Of a stretch of 64,000 nt of DNA, positions 40,101 to 53,143 are shown piece after piece. Numbering within the stretch: the first letter of the stretch is position 1; the number at the start of each line of letters is the position of its first letter. The DNA comes from Brienomyrus brachyistius (lineage: Eukaryota; Chordata; Actinopteri; Osteoglossiformes; Mormyridae). The translations under genes were made by a program, and so were the position numbers. A model generated the notes under the pieces. It did no database searches. It was not told the origin of the DNA and saw only the letters and a list, made by a program, of their open reading frames with translations. Where the stretch lies: positions 27,841,564 to 27,905,563 of the forward strand of contig NC_064544.1 in NCBI RefSeq assembly GCF_023856365.1, in the 5' to 3' direction.

Positions 40101-43100
40101 CATCAAAGTGCTCATTAAAAAGCACTCAGTTGAGCAGGACTATGAAAATAAACAGGCATTAAAACAGGCCCTTCCGGGAAGCTGAGACAGAGGGAGTGGG
40201 GGTCCGGGGAGAAAGCAGGGAGCCCCAGGGGCCGCGAGTCAGCATGGGCAGATAGAGATATCACGGGGAGAGCGCTGAATGCAAGCCTGACTGACAGCCG
40301 GGGTCCACTCAAGCGCGTCTTCTAAAGACTTCAAAATTAACTACAAGCACAGAATGGGCCAGCCGCACATGCCAGACACACAGCAAAGAAACGTCCGGCA
40401 CTGGAATCAGGAGGTCTGGGGCTCGGCTGCACTGCTACACCACACGGACACCTACAGACCGCAATCCGTGATGAGAAATTGGGACACTAGTCACACACCC
40501 ATTAAGGTGAGCAACCAAACCCTCAAGCCCCGATCGACATGTGGGTGGATGTTATATTTGCACGTGGAGGAACTCGGTCTGCACACATCTGACGTTCTCA
40601 GCTCCAGCGCTGCTCTTCACTAGAGGTAAATTAGGTATGTTGACCTTATAGCACAGCCAGATGAAAACACCCCCCCGGGGGGGGGGGGTCCGAATTCGAC
40701 AGGCCTCGTCCTCACTGCGGTCAGTCAGGTCTGTGCTTGCGATGATTCTCCCACTGAAATATCCACAGCAGGCCTTGCGCACACCTTACTCTTGCACTGC
40801 TGACATCTTGACTGCTCTCGTTTCCTGTTCAGCACAGGCTGAATGAAGTACACCACATTTTCTTACTATAAATGACCCCCCCTTCCCACTTCTGTCCTTT
40901 ATTTCACCCAGCACAGGGTCTGCGCAAGCTCTACTGTCCTGAAGAAGCCTCAATCTGGGCTGCGTGTGAAGGCCGACCACAGCCTGATTGGGAACACAAC
41001 TCCAGATCTCTGCGGCTCCCTTAGTGAGAACATACGCTTCTCCATCGTCAGTCCCTAAGTGTCCCCTGTGGAAGAACGTCCAAAAGGATGGTGACCCCTT
41101 TCCGAGCCTTAAAACAAGAACGCCATCTTGATTCTGAGGCTGAAGTGATATACCTTGACAGAATTACAGAATAAAACCCAATAAAGTTTAATAGCAGGCA
41201 TTCATTTCAAAAAGACGGGACCTACATGAAAACATAGCATAGCAAGTTAGAAGCTTGATTCTTGCATCCAGCATGCAGGCTAGACTTTTCCAGAAATTAT
41301 TCAGACATTAAGAAATAATGGTTTACTAAAACCTCAGTGACGTTTTCAGATCCGTGACGGATCAGATCATCATGCACTATTAATTACTGCTGCTTTATCC
41401 CATTTCCCGTTAGTTCCTTTGCTAGTTTCAGCTGGGTTAAACCACACAATTATTCACATGGCACAGTAAATCGCACCCAAAGCCTCGCCGCGCACATCAC
41501 TGCCTGACCTTGCTCGTCAAAAAAAAATAGACAGAAATACAATCCCCACAAAAACCTGATACGCTTGTTATTTATAGAAAGACACTTATACATCTTGTGT
41601 CAGCTGTTTGCATTAAAACCCAGCCATTCTGACCCACTCACAACAAGACCCCCTGTTATCAGTCTGCGCCCAATGCAAACAGTACTCACCGACATAGTAG
41701 CATGTTCAATCACTTTCCCCTATAGGAGAGAGGGCGACAGGTAAAGAAGTGTGCGGGGGTGACGGTGTGTGGAACACACTGGTATGCCGACCTCGCTACA
41801 AGCAACGCAAGCTCGTCCCACTGCGCACGCTGTCCCACTGCGCACGCTGTCCCACTGCGCACGCTGTCCCACTGCCCAGCTCTGCACACGCTGCGGCCTA
41901 AGATCAACCCTGATCTCCGTGTGGTCAGCTTTGTCCGGGGACAAAGTACAGCAAGGCTTCATACGGCTCCCCCAGCAGTTTGCTCTGCCTATAAACAGGA
42001 CGTCTGGAGCGTGGACTAAAGCTCTGATCTATTGCATCACGTGCAGATAAGTCTGCAGGCTGCTCGCGGTTTACCGCCAGAGCAGAGCTGCATCCTGACC
42101 TAAGCAGCTGACTTAGGGAGGTCGTGAACTCCGAGACGAACCGTTTGGAACGGCATATCGGTCGCATGTGCGCGCCGATGGCAAGCGTCCCCCAGCATAG
42201 GGGTTCACAGAAATGTCTGGCAGGGCAATAAAATAGTCGTGGGGGGGGGGGGGGGGGGGTGGCCTGGAAGTCTGCCTATACAGCCAGTCATTAAGCGAGG
42301 AGCGATCCAAAGTGTGCTTCGGTACTGCTGGCTGACCCTCTGACGATGCACCACGGCGTGTCCCCAAGGGCCTGTACTTTTGCATGTGTGCTTTGTGAGC
42401 GTGTGGGGTTGTGCCCTCTTTGCATGTGTTTGCTATTCGATATAAACCTGCTAAGCACCAGTGGACCCCTCAACACATCCCCTCCCCGCTCCTATAAAGC
42501 ACAATTGGGGGAAGGTGGGGGTTAAGCAAATAAATAAATAAAAACCCAACATGCACATAACAATGTCGGCCAGGGTTGGTTTCTCCAGCTCCAAGGGCAC
42601 ACTTTCCTCCTGTGACTGACAGAGTACCCTTTCTCCAGGCCCCGGAGGAGGTGACCAGGAGATTTCTGAGATTACACGGAGTTGGACCCTGGAAGTGGTT
42701 TTCGGCACCGCTCAAACTGCCGGGCGACTTTGCCCTGTTACGGAACAGGGCTAGAGGACCGGCAATGAGGAGCTTTTGTTCTGGTAATGAGCTGAGCCAC
42801 GGTCACAGGGTGACCCCAGGTTAGGCCCTCTAGTCTCCGTTTATTTCCACAGCACATGGATACTTTTTCAAGTCTAAGCCCTATTACGTTACATATCCCT
42901 TTTGTTTCCATACGAAGAAAGCAGCCATCGTAAACCGCAAAGCCAACAGCCCAGCTCTGAGATCATCTGCTGAACTTGGCAGATTTATGATGCACTTCTT
43001 GCGCGAGTAGGTACACATACATACAGGTCTGCCCTGGAGAGACAGCCGACTCACAGGCAGATTGGTGAACACAGAGAAGGTGCTGCATAGGAAGGTGATG

Positions 43101-46100
43101 AGGTCGCTCAGGTAGTCGCTGGGCTCTCCTTTGGGCTGCGTCGCCATCCAGTCGTAATCTGCCAGCTGGAGAAACTGGTCAATTTTCTGGTTCAGGCTGG
43201 TGTAGATCTCCTCCTCAGCGGCATGACGTGCATCCTGCCGGAAAGCAGAATGATCATCTGGTGTAAAGGAAAAGTGCTTCTGTATTCTGCTGTGTAACCG
43301 ACACATTTATTCTTATCCATTTACAAAGAGTGGCTGGGTTAAGCAGTCAAGAGTACGAGGCTTATTCAGGGACTGAAACTTACTTTGAACGTTGATGTGC
43401 CATACAGCTTGGTTGCATTAATAGCGTCAGATGGTACGTTGGTAATGTTGGAGATGAAACCTTCCAGGAAATGACAGGACTGTTCAAGGTGCGTGGTGTT
43501 GATGATGATCTGCACCAACTGAGGAGGAGAATTTGGGATCGCAAATGAACTTGCCCGTAATCAGCATATTTCCCAGTGCCACTAGTTTATAATGTGTTTT
43601 GGACCTCAGGAGAAGGTTGAACGCTTGTTGTGAAACCAGGCCACTGTGAAGCACCCTGAGCTTAAGTGCAGCCAAAAGACAAAGGAGCTGCAGAAGCCAG
43701 ACTGCACACCAAGCACTGTTCCTCACTGCCGCACGATGGGAACAGCAGATGGTAAACACCATTCAAGGGGATAAACTGCAGATGGAGAGGCATAGACAGT
43801 CTGGGGCACGGCGCCCTCGAGACCTGGGGTGTCAGAAGCTGGAACAGCTAATTCAGAGCAGGCCTCTCTGTGGGTGGAGTCACAGTACCCTCTGTGGGGG
43901 TCTCTGGTCCCCCTTAGGCAACTCTGTCTGACAAGGTGGGGGTGAGCTGGCAACGTGTGATATTAGATCTGCTACAGAAGCTACATAAATTAATTCCACA
44001 CCCATACAGCTAACATACCTCTGCCCAGACCCAAAGACCTCTCTACGTTGTTTTCCTAGTTATCCCCTGTCCCTCACAGCTCTATTTAAGGTTACAAGCA
44101 AGAAAGGAGAAGCTTGTCGTGTCCCCTGAAGCAACAGAAGGCTACAATGTTGCTACCTGCAGTGGAAAGTGAACAAAATAAAACGGGGACCCGTGTTAAT
44201 AATCACCTCGGCAAGGCTCACGTTCTTCTTCTTAATTGCGTACTGAAGACAATTGCTCAGGGTTCGAGTGAGCAGGAGGTTGGTGGACTTCCGGATCATG
44301 TCATCTATTTCTGTGGAACTGAAAACAGGGAGGTTGTGTTTTACTCCATATCGCTTCATTTTACCATCAATATATTCATGCATTCATACATACTTCAGGC
44401 ATTGCCAACATTTAAGCGATTGTTAGTATCACACACACATGAGCTGTTCTTCAGAGGGATTTTAAAAAGTTTGAGGTCCTGGTAGCATAAGCTAAAGACA
44501 CATTCTTAGTCCGGGGTTCTACACAGGCCAACTGCATATGCCGCCCCCAGCCCTCCACCCTACAAAAAGTTTTAATGAGCCGTTAAGGGAATATTACTGT
44601 CTGGAATTTGTCAGCTGTAGCAGACTTTTGTCGTGACTGCGGAATTGTTCCTCCAGTTATTGTAGGAAGAGACATACAACAACATCCCCAGTCTGGCTCC
44701 AGAATTTACAATGGATGTCCACCACAGCATGGCAGAAGGAGTCTGTGCATGTGTGGATTTCATTGCCAGGTTGGTGGTCTCTGTTCCTGCCCGTTTCAGT
44801 AATTGTGCGATGATGCCCTTTGCTTGGCAAAGGTTAACATGGTGGAGCTAATGTATTTTACCATGTAAGTCAATGTCTGACTAACTGCTGGGTAGCAAAC
44901 ACATTCCTACTAAATTGCCAAATTGTCTTTGTGTTGAGAGGCCATGGAGGAATTCAAAAATTTCACTTCGGAGAGAATTCTTTGAGACAAGTCTGCAGAC
45001 TTGGCCCCAGCTTTGGGACACACAAAGAGAGCAAGAGAAGCAGATAGTTTTGGACAGCGGTAGATAGATTTGGACAGCGGTAGAAGTCAACGCACTGCAG
45101 TAGTCCCTACATTCCAACATACGGCAGAAAAGGTCAACCTAGGAGCTGTAAGAACAAAACCAAAAAAAGTAAGGTTGAGATTAATTGCTGTGCTACGAGA
45201 TGTCCGTCTCCTTTCTGGCAGGGCTGAACTGCAACGCTCAATTTACCACAGAGTCTTTCAATTTCCAGCAGGCGAATCCATGTGGTGCCTATATAAAAAA
45301 AGGACAGGAGGAAACGCCACCCATAACTTCTGCAAGTGCTAGCGATTTAATGTCAAATTACTACTCTAAGCAGAACCTGCATATCAAGACACATTCTGCT
45401 CCCCATTCCAGCCTCCTGAGTGCTGATTACTAATACGCATGCCTGAAAAATGCTCAAAAATGATGAGCGTTGGCAGAAAGAACAAACAAAGTGTGGTCTT
45501 CAGGGAGCTCATACTTCTTCATCAATATTGGCGGAAGGAAAGGATAATCCGGTAACAGCGCTGTACAAGAGCCCAGAAGGCTCCAAGGGTCAGGGTAGTG
45601 CAATGGTTCTCAAAGTCGGTCCTCGGGACCCACTGCCCTGCTTGTTTTCCTGCTATCCCTGCCCCACACACAAACTGTCTTTCAGCTTCTGATTGACTGA
45701 ACACACCTGATCCAGGTAATCAGCAGTGTGTAGGGCAGGGATAGCTGGAAAACAAGCAGGGCAGTGGGTCCCGAGGACCGAGTTTGAGAACCACTGGCGT
45801 AGTGTAACAGAGATGACCATCCAAACCATGTACGGACTGGACCAGGACCTAAATAAAAACAAAAACATACCGCTTCATAATGATTTCCATACCGAGATGC
45901 GGGTTGCCCAATCGTGACAGTGAGGGAGCGAGTATCCGGGTGTCAAGCTGACCTTTGGTTAGACACCCCGTAAGGCGAAACAATGTTACCAGCATAATGC
46001 CAGCGCTTTCTTAACCCGTATCTCATGTGCTGAGGAGAGGGGAGAATGTTGAAATGAAAATTGCACAAGGTTGTCAGTTCCCTTAAAGAGAAGCAATCAG

Positions 46101-49100
46101 AAAATCGTCCCTGTTGTCCTTGAGAACTCTCAAGCCACGTGCCAAAACTCTCCCTGCTGTGGTGGGGGGGGAGGGGGGGGGGGACCTTTATAGCATTTAT
46201 TACAGATGTCAAGCACTGATGTGGGACTGATTTTAACTATCGGATTATCTGATTATTCATTCGCTCAGTCACTCATTCCTGGCTCCCTTCAGAAATGGGA
46301 ATCCTGGGAAATACGGATCCCGGAAGGGAGAACCTTGGGCCAAGAATTCCTGGAAATCAAGAGGGCAATTTGGCTATTGAAGAAACAAAAACACGGTTCA
46401 ATTTTTTAAAACACTATATATTTATATCCTCACCGTGGACACATCTTTATTCTCTTATTTACCACTTACATAAATAATCCTGTCTGATTATGCAGCATTT
46501 ATAAACATTAACAAAGCTGTCATAAAAGATCAATCTGACCACAGAATGTAATGGTCTGCTTGAATCAGATTTCACTTCAAATGAAAATCTGGGCGATGCA
46601 GTCTGGAGTTACTTCACATCCATACTGTATTGATCATTTAATCATCTGACAAATTATTTTAACATTAGATTCACTTGGAATTACAACTGTGATATGGATG
46701 GAACCGCAGGCTCTTTCCACTATCTGAAGCCCGCTATTGTTTTGCACCTACTGAGGAATCCCAAGAGACAGCTGCTGCTCCACTACCAGCCCAAACAGTA
46801 AGCGACAGACGGCCCACAGACCTGCTTGAGTGATTTTATTTTTTTTTTGTAGAGCAATGGAAGGAATACATAATGAGGGAAACTTGACCCAAGATCTTTT
46901 TTTTTAAAAAAAAACGATTAGGGAAGAGTACAATGATTGGAAGCTCATTTTGAAATGTTCTGCTTGAACGAACAGACAGAATTTAAATGTTTCATGCAAA
47001 GTCTGGCATTTTTGATTACTGTGTCAAAGTCTTGACAGGCCCGATTCACAAGGCGGTTGCTACAACTGACTGAAATTGTTCTGACAATCTTCGTCAACAC
47101 TCAAACAAAGGAAGGACAAAACTGCTATTGTACCATCTGGAAAGTCATGAGCTTCCTCACTCCATCACCCTGTCTTCTCTGAGATCAACCACTACTCTGG
47201 ACTTGTCACAGACCCAAAAACCTCTGCTGAAATCTTTCCATCTGTGAAACACTTTCAGTCAAATCGCAAGTCCCAAAAAGCAGGGCTAAATTGCTAAGCA
47301 ACATTATGTGAAGTATTAAAAAAAAAATAATAAAAAAATCAGCAGGTTCTTATTCAAATACAAATCCAATTATACAGTTACGGACATTACTAGCAGAAAA
47401 AGTGCAGAGTTTATAGCTTAAAGATTTGAACTACTGGTCTGTGCCTATAAAGTCATAATTTAGCAAACCCCTGCTATCCTGTTACATGCTAACACACCTT
47501 CCTGCCAAGTTCTGCCCATGTCCATGACCTGGCGACCCCCATCCCGGAAAAGGAAGGCAATCGGCAAGCTCCTTAAGGTAACCGGACCTGACAAGTTACA
47601 CCCAGAGACCGAGACTGGGGACAGCAGAGCTATCCTACTTCAAAACGTGCCCTGTAATGGCAAGATGGCAAACCCTCCCCCCTCCCACTGCTTAATCAAG
47701 CCGGGCATCCCCAAAGACCCGACCGGAAAGCAAAGCGGGAACACTGCCACTGATACTCCTTAGAAGAGTGACCTTTGGATCTCGGTTCTGACCTCTGCTG
47801 TGATTGGGGGGGCTTAGACTGAGGATCGAATCACCTCTTGCCACCGTCTGGGCTTTGCACAGGCTCTTAAGCTCCGGCAACCAAGTTTGTAGAACATTTC
47901 CGCATGCAGACGGATGGAAACGTTCAACAGCCAGTCAAGCATACTGAAAGAAGGGCAGCCTGTTCAAACACCTCTCAGCCTGACTGCAATTTGATATGTC
48001 AGGTTGTTTGGTTGTTCATGTAAAACAAAAGGGAACATGTTTACCTTGAATTTATTCACTTATTTTAGCACCGCTTTTCATCACTGACCCAATGATGAAC
48101 GAAAATGAGCATCATTCACTGTGAAGTATTCCTTCATTTATGAACACAATTCACCAGTATTCAAAAACATGCTCCACAATTCTTCAAAACATTCCGCAGC
48201 TAAGTTATTTTAAAAAGATGAACAAACAAACCAAGCTTGCATGGGACATGTTTAAAAACCGGTGAAGCATTCGCCAAAAAAATAAATGAATAAAACAAAA
48301 CATGGCTGGACAATGGAGGTCCGTAGCAAAAGACCCTGTTGCGAAAATGTATTTGTAGAGAAAAAAAAAATGTTTGGATTACTCCATGCTGCTATCACTG
48401 TATTCCTTCTGGCAGACATACGATCATTATATTTCACCTTCTGGGTCACCAAGTTTAAACAAATATTTCAAATATTTTAAATATGTGGCCATTTCACTTG
48501 CAAAAGACAAAGTGTCATCAACTGCTCCAGGATTCTCGGCTGTTTAGCTATCTACGCATCTAGTGTAGAGTTCAAAGTCCAGGGATGTGTAAATAACAGG
48601 TAAAGGACAAGAGACAGCAGCGGAGAGATGTGCAGAAATCATGAGTAAGAGAAGACCACAAGCAGGTCACATGTCCCTCGAGCGATTCACCTGCGGTGCA
48701 GGTCCTCGGAGAACTTTAAGCAGGCGTAGATAAACTCCTTCAGCTGCATGTAGACCTTGGGAACAAACCCAGAGAAGGGTACCTTCTTGGGGAAAGGCAT
48801 CTACAGAAGACAGGCAGCTTGTCAATTAAACATTTCCTTCAGCAACAAGAGATCGATCACAGGTTCCACTCTGACCCACCTTGTCCAGCTCGGGATCATG
48901 GAAGGGAAATTGTCCCAGAATGCACCTGTACTCCTCCTCTGACACCACGGAAATGGGGCTATAGTTGTCCTGGTCCAGTATTTGCCTAAAAAGACCAAAG
49001 AGCTCCCATGAGAGTGGGTCAGAGCCAGGGTCCCGGATGCCCGTCCTGTTCTGTATCTTCTCCAGACTCGTGAACATTGAATTCTTACACAGCATTCTTT

Positions 49101-52100
49101 TTTAAATTGGTTGCAGGGATGGAAAATGGGTTCCATGATTGATTACCTGGCTGAAGATGCCCCACATAATGACACACAATCAGTACGGAAGAGAGGCAGA
49201 CATCTATTGCAACATATCTTTGCCTTGAAGTGAGAAGTTGATTCGGGCAGACAAGAGGGGTCATGAGAAGTAAACCAATCTGCCTCCCAGCTCAGACCAC
49301 CTTTCACAGCGCTAACTTCATTAGCATTTAGCACAGTCCTTTCGGCAGCTTTCCACATTACTAGAGTTTTCTCAGTTTAGTCCGACTCCAAGAATGCCTG
49401 ACGATACGAGCCAAAGGCTCTCGACAGAGATCAGCTGAGATATTAACAAGGTCAAGGCAGAATACAGATTTAATCAGCTTTGGACTATCTCGAACCATAC
49501 TTATTCGTTTTCTTTGGAAACTTTAATGTGAATGACTTCCACAACAGATTGACATTTCTCGCCATTTCCGAAATCTTTTCCAGCTAACAAACACAAGTGA
49601 ATAATATTTATTCAAAAGATATGCTTTAATTTTGCCAGCTGATTGTACAATGCACTTTTATCATAACAAAACTGGTTTCCCTCCAGCACGATTAATTGTT
49701 TCATACTGTGCAAAAATGTGCGAATGTGCACTGTGCAAACGAATCAGGGAGACAGGGGGTCGCATCAAAAATCTCATCCCCACAAGCCGATACTCGGCGT
49801 CCTCCCCACCGTTAATTTCGGAAGGTAACCGAGTCTACCTAACGCTTTTTCCAAGTCAACTGACATTGTACAACCCCCCCGCAGCCCAACCCATGAAGCT
49901 GCCACGCCCATGACACTTTGCAGCCAATGACGCCACAGGCACGACATCGCATGAAGGATGGTGCCCTCTTGCCCCGTCTGACCTGAATGTGCCGTTCCAC
50001 TTCTTCAGCAGGATCTCTCCATACTGGTCACGGATCTCCAGCAACATATCAAACAGTTGGTTGACTGGGAATCCATAGCCCTGTAAGTACGCATCAAAGA
50101 GAAGGATTTCACACACACACACAGACACACACACAGACAAACGCAGATTATCGAGGTGCACGCAGATCCTGTGGAGACTGCCTCACCTGCAGTGTGTCGG
50201 CGAAAAGAACAATGAGGTTCTTCAAGTCCAGAAGCAGGTCGGGGTCTGTGCAGTAGGACTGGAGGGAGAGAAGAATAGGCAGATAGCAAATTGCCATAAA
50301 AGCAGGCTCAGGGACTGAAGCACACCTTCCCGCCAACACGGACATTACAGATATTTCCCTAACATGATTAAAGCAAATATCACTTTTACAAGAGTCAACA
50401 TGTAAAGCCTTTGAAATGTTACAAGGGTTTTAGCTCAAAGGTTAGGGGCTTTGCTAAGGGACCCACGGCTAATTATATGAAATCTTCAGTGAGCAGGCAG
50501 CACGCAAGGCAACACTCAAGGCAAGCTTTCGTCAGTAATTACCGAGTGTGTTCGCAGCGCTGCTGTGGTCTTGGACAGCGCCAGCTCCCACAGCTCCTCC
50601 ACATAGGCCCGGTTCACCAGGCCTTGAGTTGTGTGTAGAAGACGTGGTCTTCCACCACAAAGAACCTGCAGGAAGATGGGGTTACATGAGCATGACGGGG
50701 AAGGAGAAGTGAATAGGCCATCAACACAACTACTCAAAGTGAGAGTCATACATCCACAGCAAGAACCAAAGCTGGCCTACTGGTTTCTATAGCACCACCT
50801 AGAGGCCTGGAGGATAAAGACTCATTCGTAACCCAGGACTGCCAGTGCAAAACATGGGGCCTTTAATGTAACATACAGACAGCCCCTCCCCAGAAACTGC
50901 TGACTTTCTGACTGTTTTATGGCTATAGGGAACAGTGACCAAACACGCAGTCATGGTCACCGCTGAAAGCCCCCGCAGCATGTGAGGCCAAGCATTCCAG
51001 CAGGGACGCCACGCGAAGAATGTTTGCAAAAGTGAGGCTCCAGACACAAGGACATTCCCAGTATCTCCATCCAGACAGCATGGAACAACACGGGTCCTCC
51101 ATGGAGCTCCCAGACTGCCATAAATCCAGCAGAGAGCGCCAATTGGCGGGCAGAGTGATGGAAAAGGATAGCGGTCTCATCTGTAATAGTTTATTTAACG
51201 CCCATCACAAAACCAGCTTTTCGTTTTTCAGCTTCATATGTCAAACGGACTTAACCTGAAGCATCGGGACTGTACACATAATTGAAACGTAAATATGCAT
51301 AATTATAAAAATAAAGACAATTGGTAAATGTCAGGGGGAACATCAGCAGTGTTCATGGATGCATGGAAAGTTGAGGTTTAACAGCAAAGAGGGGAGCAGA
51401 GCTTATTTTGGCAAAAACAATGGCTTTCAGCGTCCTTCCCAAAAGTGGCTAGACATCACATTGAGACTCCTGAGAAGGGGATTTCAATAGAGGAAAAACA
51501 CCTACCCTACTATCTGATTGAAGTATCTCCTGTACCCTTCCAGAGTTTCGTGCTGAAAAGATAAGACACGTGAGGATGTAGGGGACGAAGGCCAGACGGC
51601 GGGGACCGTTACGGCTCGGGGCCCCCGTGCGAGCCAGCACGCGGCTCGGAGCTCCCGTGCGAGCCACCGCGCACCTCTCCATCTCCTACCATGTTTGAGT
51701 GCGGCTGCAGCACCAGCCGGGGCCTGTTTCCGTCTCTGCTTCCTGTAGTAGCTCTCGAAGGTGTCGCGGGCTCCCTGGAAGCAAAGGTAGGGAAGAACGG
51801 GAGAACACTCAAACGAAAGCTGGGAAACATGTATATTTAAGACCTCCAATCTCAGAGCAGAGCTCCAGAATCAGGCCTCTTTCACATCTGGGTTGTGTGA
51901 CCTGTCGGACGATAGGAAGGACTGTGCCACCCTTTGTAGCTGTATCACATCAGGACGGCGTGGGCCTGCTTCCTTCTGGCATCAGGGCCTTGGATGGGCC
52001 GTCTAGCGATGCGCCTTATCGCCTGATTCTGACCAGACTCAAGCCTGGAGTCTCCTCCAGGCCCAGTGATAAGGCACCCAGAGCAGGGCTGATTGTTGCC

Positions 52101-53090
52101 ACCTTACCACTCTTACTTACTGACCCCTGCTTCTCGGACAGGTCACAAAGGCACGTGACAAGAAGGTTAATAAAGTATTTCTGTTTAGATTTTCTTAAAA
52201 AACAAACGGGTTGGGCTCTCCTTACTAAACTTCTTGCCTGTCAAGGAAACAATCTTGTCGACGTGATTCATTCTTCCATACAATAACAGGGCGACTCCCG
52301 GGGTGAGCCCACTTGCAGCTTGGTGACAGACTAACGTCTCCCAATTCCCATCGCTGTCACCGTCAGCATGCGTTCCGGCCGCCGTCGTGACCTTCACCAC
52401 CACGTCCCTCCATTTCCTGCCATGCAGGCCTGCTTCCTGTCAGATAGGGCCGCGCTTGGAGCTGGACGGCTTACCACAGGGTCACCGCCAAGCCAAATGT
52501 GCCTGACCGCCACAACCTGAGAATAACCCTCCCCCTGCACTGGAGTTCAATACTGGAAAGCTGTCGCTAGGTCACTCTCATTGGGGCTGGGGGGGGGTGA
52601 GGACCTCCGTTCATAGATAAGGAACATGACCTCACAAGACAGGAATCAGTAGAGGATAAACAGGACCTGCCTTTGTTTTTAGGATTTTTTGTTTTTATTA
52701 TTTTTTATTTATTTTTATTTTTTTTTTTTAGAAAGTTTGATCAGCGTGGTGGGAAATGGGAGAACTGGGTAGGTAGGGAAACAGGAATGGTGAGACCAAG
52801 AGAGATAGAAGGCAAGAAAAGATGGAAGAGATGCTATAAAGACATTTGAGAACAATGCTGGACGGCTTTCGCACTTCTACAGGACGATGATGATGCTCCA
52901 GCATCATCTCGTTTGGGTTTTTGGGTTTATCCTCGAAGGGACCCCAAGAGCGGTTTAGTTTGTTGGCGACTCTGCATTCACACCGTTCACGACTCGACTC
53001 TTCGGCACTTACAGAGTACCATTGTTCATGATGTAGATCCATGTTACAGCAACATGGAGGAATTTAAACACAGGCTGAGGCAAAAGGGGG

Positions 53091-53143
<53 letters not shown>

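Larger units (their letters stand above)
35571..43054 (-). other. exoc6b: 7.5-kb exoc6b intron (contains the candidate microexon)
   Basis: It joins NLP to GKVAQ in phase 0. If the microexon is used it splits into 35571-41689 and 41720-43054. Inside are a 41-bp minisatellite (36379-36586), a retroposon with target duplication (38154-38469), a C7G12 palindrome (40670-40688), a 17-bp tandem repeat (41817-41876) and a 19-nt G run (42241-42259). Confidence 0.8.
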
